NCBI GenBank assembly: GCA_021323355.1
Contig: JAJONK010000285.1
Location: forward strand, 1 to 6,696
DNA: 6,696 nt
Source of the DNA: Deltaproteobacteria bacterium
Lineage (GTDB): Bacteria > Desulfobacterota > Binatia > UBA9968
Direction: 5' to 3'
Part shown: positions 5,833 through 6,696 of the stretch, in pieces
Numbering within the stretch: position 1 is the stretch's first letter
How the letters are laid out: every line of letters begins with the position of its first letter
Program-made: the position numbers and the translations under genes
The notes under the pieces: model-generated
The model's input: the letters and a program-made list of their open reading frames with translations, nothing else
Databases searched by the model: none
What the model was told of the DNA's origin: nothing

Positions 5833-6696
5833 AGGGTCTCGTTTTACGCGTTCTCGCCGCGGCGCCATATGCGCGAAATCGGGCGGCGGGCCTTCGAGAT
5901 CCATGCCGATATAGGCGCGCGCGGGATCGGTGCCGCGTTGATGCGCCATGTGAATCTGATGCGCCCAGTCGTTGTAATAGGCGCGGTTGTTATACATAAC
6001 GATCAGCATTGGAATCTGATACTTGATCGGCATCCAGAGCGCGCCAAGATCGAACATCAAGTCGCCGTCAGGTTGCAGGTCGATGACGAGTTTGCCCGAG
6101 CCCTTGTGCGCCAGAGCAACACCGATCGACATGCCGATCTGAGTGCCGGTGCCAAGCTCGCGGCCGACGTGGCGATACGACCTGTCGAAGTTCCATACTT
6201 TATGGACCCACTCCTTTAGGGTGTTGGCGGTGAGCACCCAGTCCTCGTTCTGGATCACTTGCCACACCTCATGCGCCAATCGCGATTCGGTCATAGGGCG
6301 CTCGTGCCACTCCTCCTTGACCTGTTCCTGCCACTTTTGCCATTGGCGCGCGTGTCTCTCGCCGATGGCCTTTTTGCGCTCGTCGATCTTTGCCGTTAGT
6401 GACTTGTTGCCGTCAATTCGTTTTCGACAAGCAGTCGTCAATGCCGGCAGCGAGAGCGCGCTGTCGCCGAGCACCCGAAGATCCCAGTTGTGGTGCTTGT
6501 TGTAGTCGGTCGCCCACTTGCTGATCTCGATATCGGCAAAGCCGACGTCGATCCATTTGCAATCCGGCGCGGTCACTACGCTGATCTCGCGGGTCTGAGT
6601 GTTGAGCTTGTGCGAGCCGCGCGTCCAGTCGATGACGTCGAGCGCGGCGACGACATCGACGCCTTTGAAGGCATCGCCATGAAAGCTCACGCTCAA
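5791..6696 (-). CDS. ThDP-dependent enzyme paralogue, C-terminus altered, 5' end outside window
   Basis: This frame enters at the right edge and gives 301 residues matching about residues 272-549 of the neighbouring full-length enzyme. Shared blocks include WIDVGFADIEISKW, GRELGTGTQIG, DLQPDGDLMFD and YNNRAYYNDW; over the last 101 alignable residues roughly three quarters are identical by eye. The ThDP/Mg2+ motif is present (GDL at 211-213, NN at 236-237). After DFAHMA (273-278) the similarity stops. The neighbour has 46 more residues there, while this one has 23 unrelated, basic residues, the last of them (HHEGHKVHGG and onward) encoded by the palindrome, with the TAA in its loop. The PYR domain is not visible, so the start and full length are unknown. 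It may be inactive, or a partner subunit of the downstream enzyme, since ThDP sites form between two chains. Confidence 0.88.
   Translation of the reverse strand: MSVSFHGDAFKGVDVVAALDVIDWTRGSHKLNTQTREISVVTAPDCKWIDVGFADIEISKWATDYNKHHNWDLRVLGDSALSLPALTTACRKRIDGNKSLTAKIDERKKAIGERHARQWQKWQEQVKEEWHERPMTESRLAHEVWQVIQNEDWVLTANTLKEWVHKVWNFDRSYRHVGRELGTGTQIGMSIGVALAHKGSGKLVIDLQPDGDLMFDLGALWMPIKYQIPMLIVMYNNRAYYNDWAHQIHMAHQRGTDPARAYIGMDLEGPPPDFAHMAPRRERVKRDPHHEGHKVHGGKNS

Noticed and set aside
5809..6219. Plus-strand frame of 136 codons opposite the truncated ThDP gene
   Set aside because: Antisense to highly conserved PP-domain codons; its apparent order comes from the real gene.

Overview
The window looks like a piece of a Gram-negative, probably proteobacterial, chromosome (an environmental or soil/rhizosphere relative is likely). 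The clues are an outer-membrane beta-barrel protein with a C-terminal Phe and the AYNWTGFYIG start typical of alphaproteobacterial Omp25-like porins, a DoxX protein, strong AGGAGG ribosome sites and moderately high GC. Genus cannot be told from the sequence. Every convincing gene lies on the minus strand, so transcription runs from position 6696 towards 1.

Read in transcription order, the window opens with two tandem thiamine-diphosphate (ThDP) enzymes of the acetolactate-synthase-like superfamily. The upstream one (5791-6696) enters from outside the window. It is cut short at its C-terminus, where the frame runs into an 80-bp imperfect palindrome (5753-5832) built of 9-bp CACGAAGnn units. 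The downstream one (3930-5717) is full length and starts just after that palindrome with a strong ribosome site. A GC-rich hairpin (3891-3914) follows it, then a probable promoter and an outer-membrane protein gene (3069-3719).

The middle (about 1508-3068) is gene-poor and partly decayed. It holds one intact small two-helix membrane protein (2435-2698), a roughly 380-bp stretch that is open on both strands but unrecognised, and a small gene that can only be read by switching frames three times (1692-2058; tentatively SpoIIAA/STAS-like). It also holds an 87-bp fragment resembling the start of the small membrane protein (1559-1645). After this come a DoxX-family membrane protein (1016-1507) and the N-terminal 301 residues of an FAD-binding flavoprotein of the fumarate-reductase/ketosteroid-dehydrogenase type (1-903), which runs off the left edge.

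A shared role for the ThDP enzymes and the flavoprotein, such as catabolism of an organic acid or a ketone, is possible but is only inferred from the common strand. The best-supported oddity is the ThDP paralogue pair with a palindromic repeat forming the end of one gene and the leader of the next. The rest looks like ordinary metabolic and envelope genes around a decaying patch.
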